DNA of 5,467 nucleotides from NCBI RefSeq assembly GCF_900109205.1, contig NZ_FNZB01000016.1:8904-14370 (forward strand). Reading direction: 5' to 3'. Made by a program: the position numbers and the translations under genes. The notes under the pieces are model-generated. The model had not been told where the DNA came from and made no database searches. It saw only the letters and a list, made by a program, of their open reading frames with translations. Shown one piece after another: positions 5,425 through 5,467 of the stretch (position 1 is the first letter of the stretch; each line of letters begins with the position of its first letter). This DNA is from Sphingomonas sp. OV641 (GTDB taxonomy: Bacteria; Pseudomonadota; Alphaproteobacteria; Sphingomonadales; Sphingomonadaceae).

Positions 5425-5467
5425 CGGATTACCGATCCAGGGATGTGCTTTCGGCAGATTGCGCTAG
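5425..5467. other. Unassigned right edge beyond the MnmE breakpoint
   Basis: On the minus strand this 43-bp stretch should encode the end of the MnmE P-loop region but does not in any frame. The frame continuous with the fragment reads 'RNLPKAHPWIGNP' after a TAG that is complementary to 5464-5466. I recognise no gene in it. It may be the end of a neighbouring element that extends beyond the window. Confidence 0.3.

Noticed and set aside
5159..5467. Plus-strand frame of 102 codons ending at a TAG exactly at the window edge
   Set aside because: It is antisense to the recognisable MnmE G-domain fragment and has low-complexity Ser/Arg composition, with no ribosome site.

Overview
The window looks like an accessory region from an alphaproteobacterium, most likely a sphingomonad (Sphingomonas, Sphingobium or Novosphingobium group). 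The reasons are the protein families present, the wording of an MnmE fragment at the right end, and GC-rich coding sequence. A hand count gives about 66% GC over 2281-2400 but only about 52% over 301-600, so the window is compositionally mixed.

Layout, left to right. 9-1214 (minus): intact acyltransferase-3 family membrane protein with the AT-richer composition. 1292-1682 (minus): two gene remnants that run into each other. These are the 5' end of a Csp-like four-helix-bundle copper-binding protein, broken by two apparent frameshifts, and the region-4 end of an ECF sigma factor without its N-terminal half. 1772-2656 (minus): intact DUF4396 membrane protein with a Met/His-rich loop. 2665-2716: two compact inverted repeats. 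2721-4034 (minus): an intact 437-residue protein with a helix-hairpin-helix region and a PD-(D/E)XK-like nuclease region carrying an E-x-E motif. It is the most intriguing gene here. 4035-4246: divergent intergenic region. 4247-4586 (plus): frameshifted and probably internally deleted DUF2231 membrane protein. 4599-4623: a strong hairpin. 4664-5134 (plus): intact secreted NTF2-like protein. 5131-5424 (minus): an MnmE (TrmE) G-domain fragment, truncated at both ends and meeting the 3' end of the NTF2-like gene.

How it fits together. From recalled knowledge of the families, Csp-like, DUF4396, DUF2231, NTF2-like and ECF sigma genes occur around copper-resistance loci in sphingomonads. I therefore read the middle of the window as a decayed copper-homeostasis cluster. 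Some members are intact (DUF4396, NTF2-like) and others broken (Csp-like, sigma, DUF2231), and the nuclease-like gene sits between the two halves. The nuclease gene may be a small defence or selfish module, but no partner gene is visible. No transposase, integrase, tRNA, rRNA or CRISPR array was recognised.
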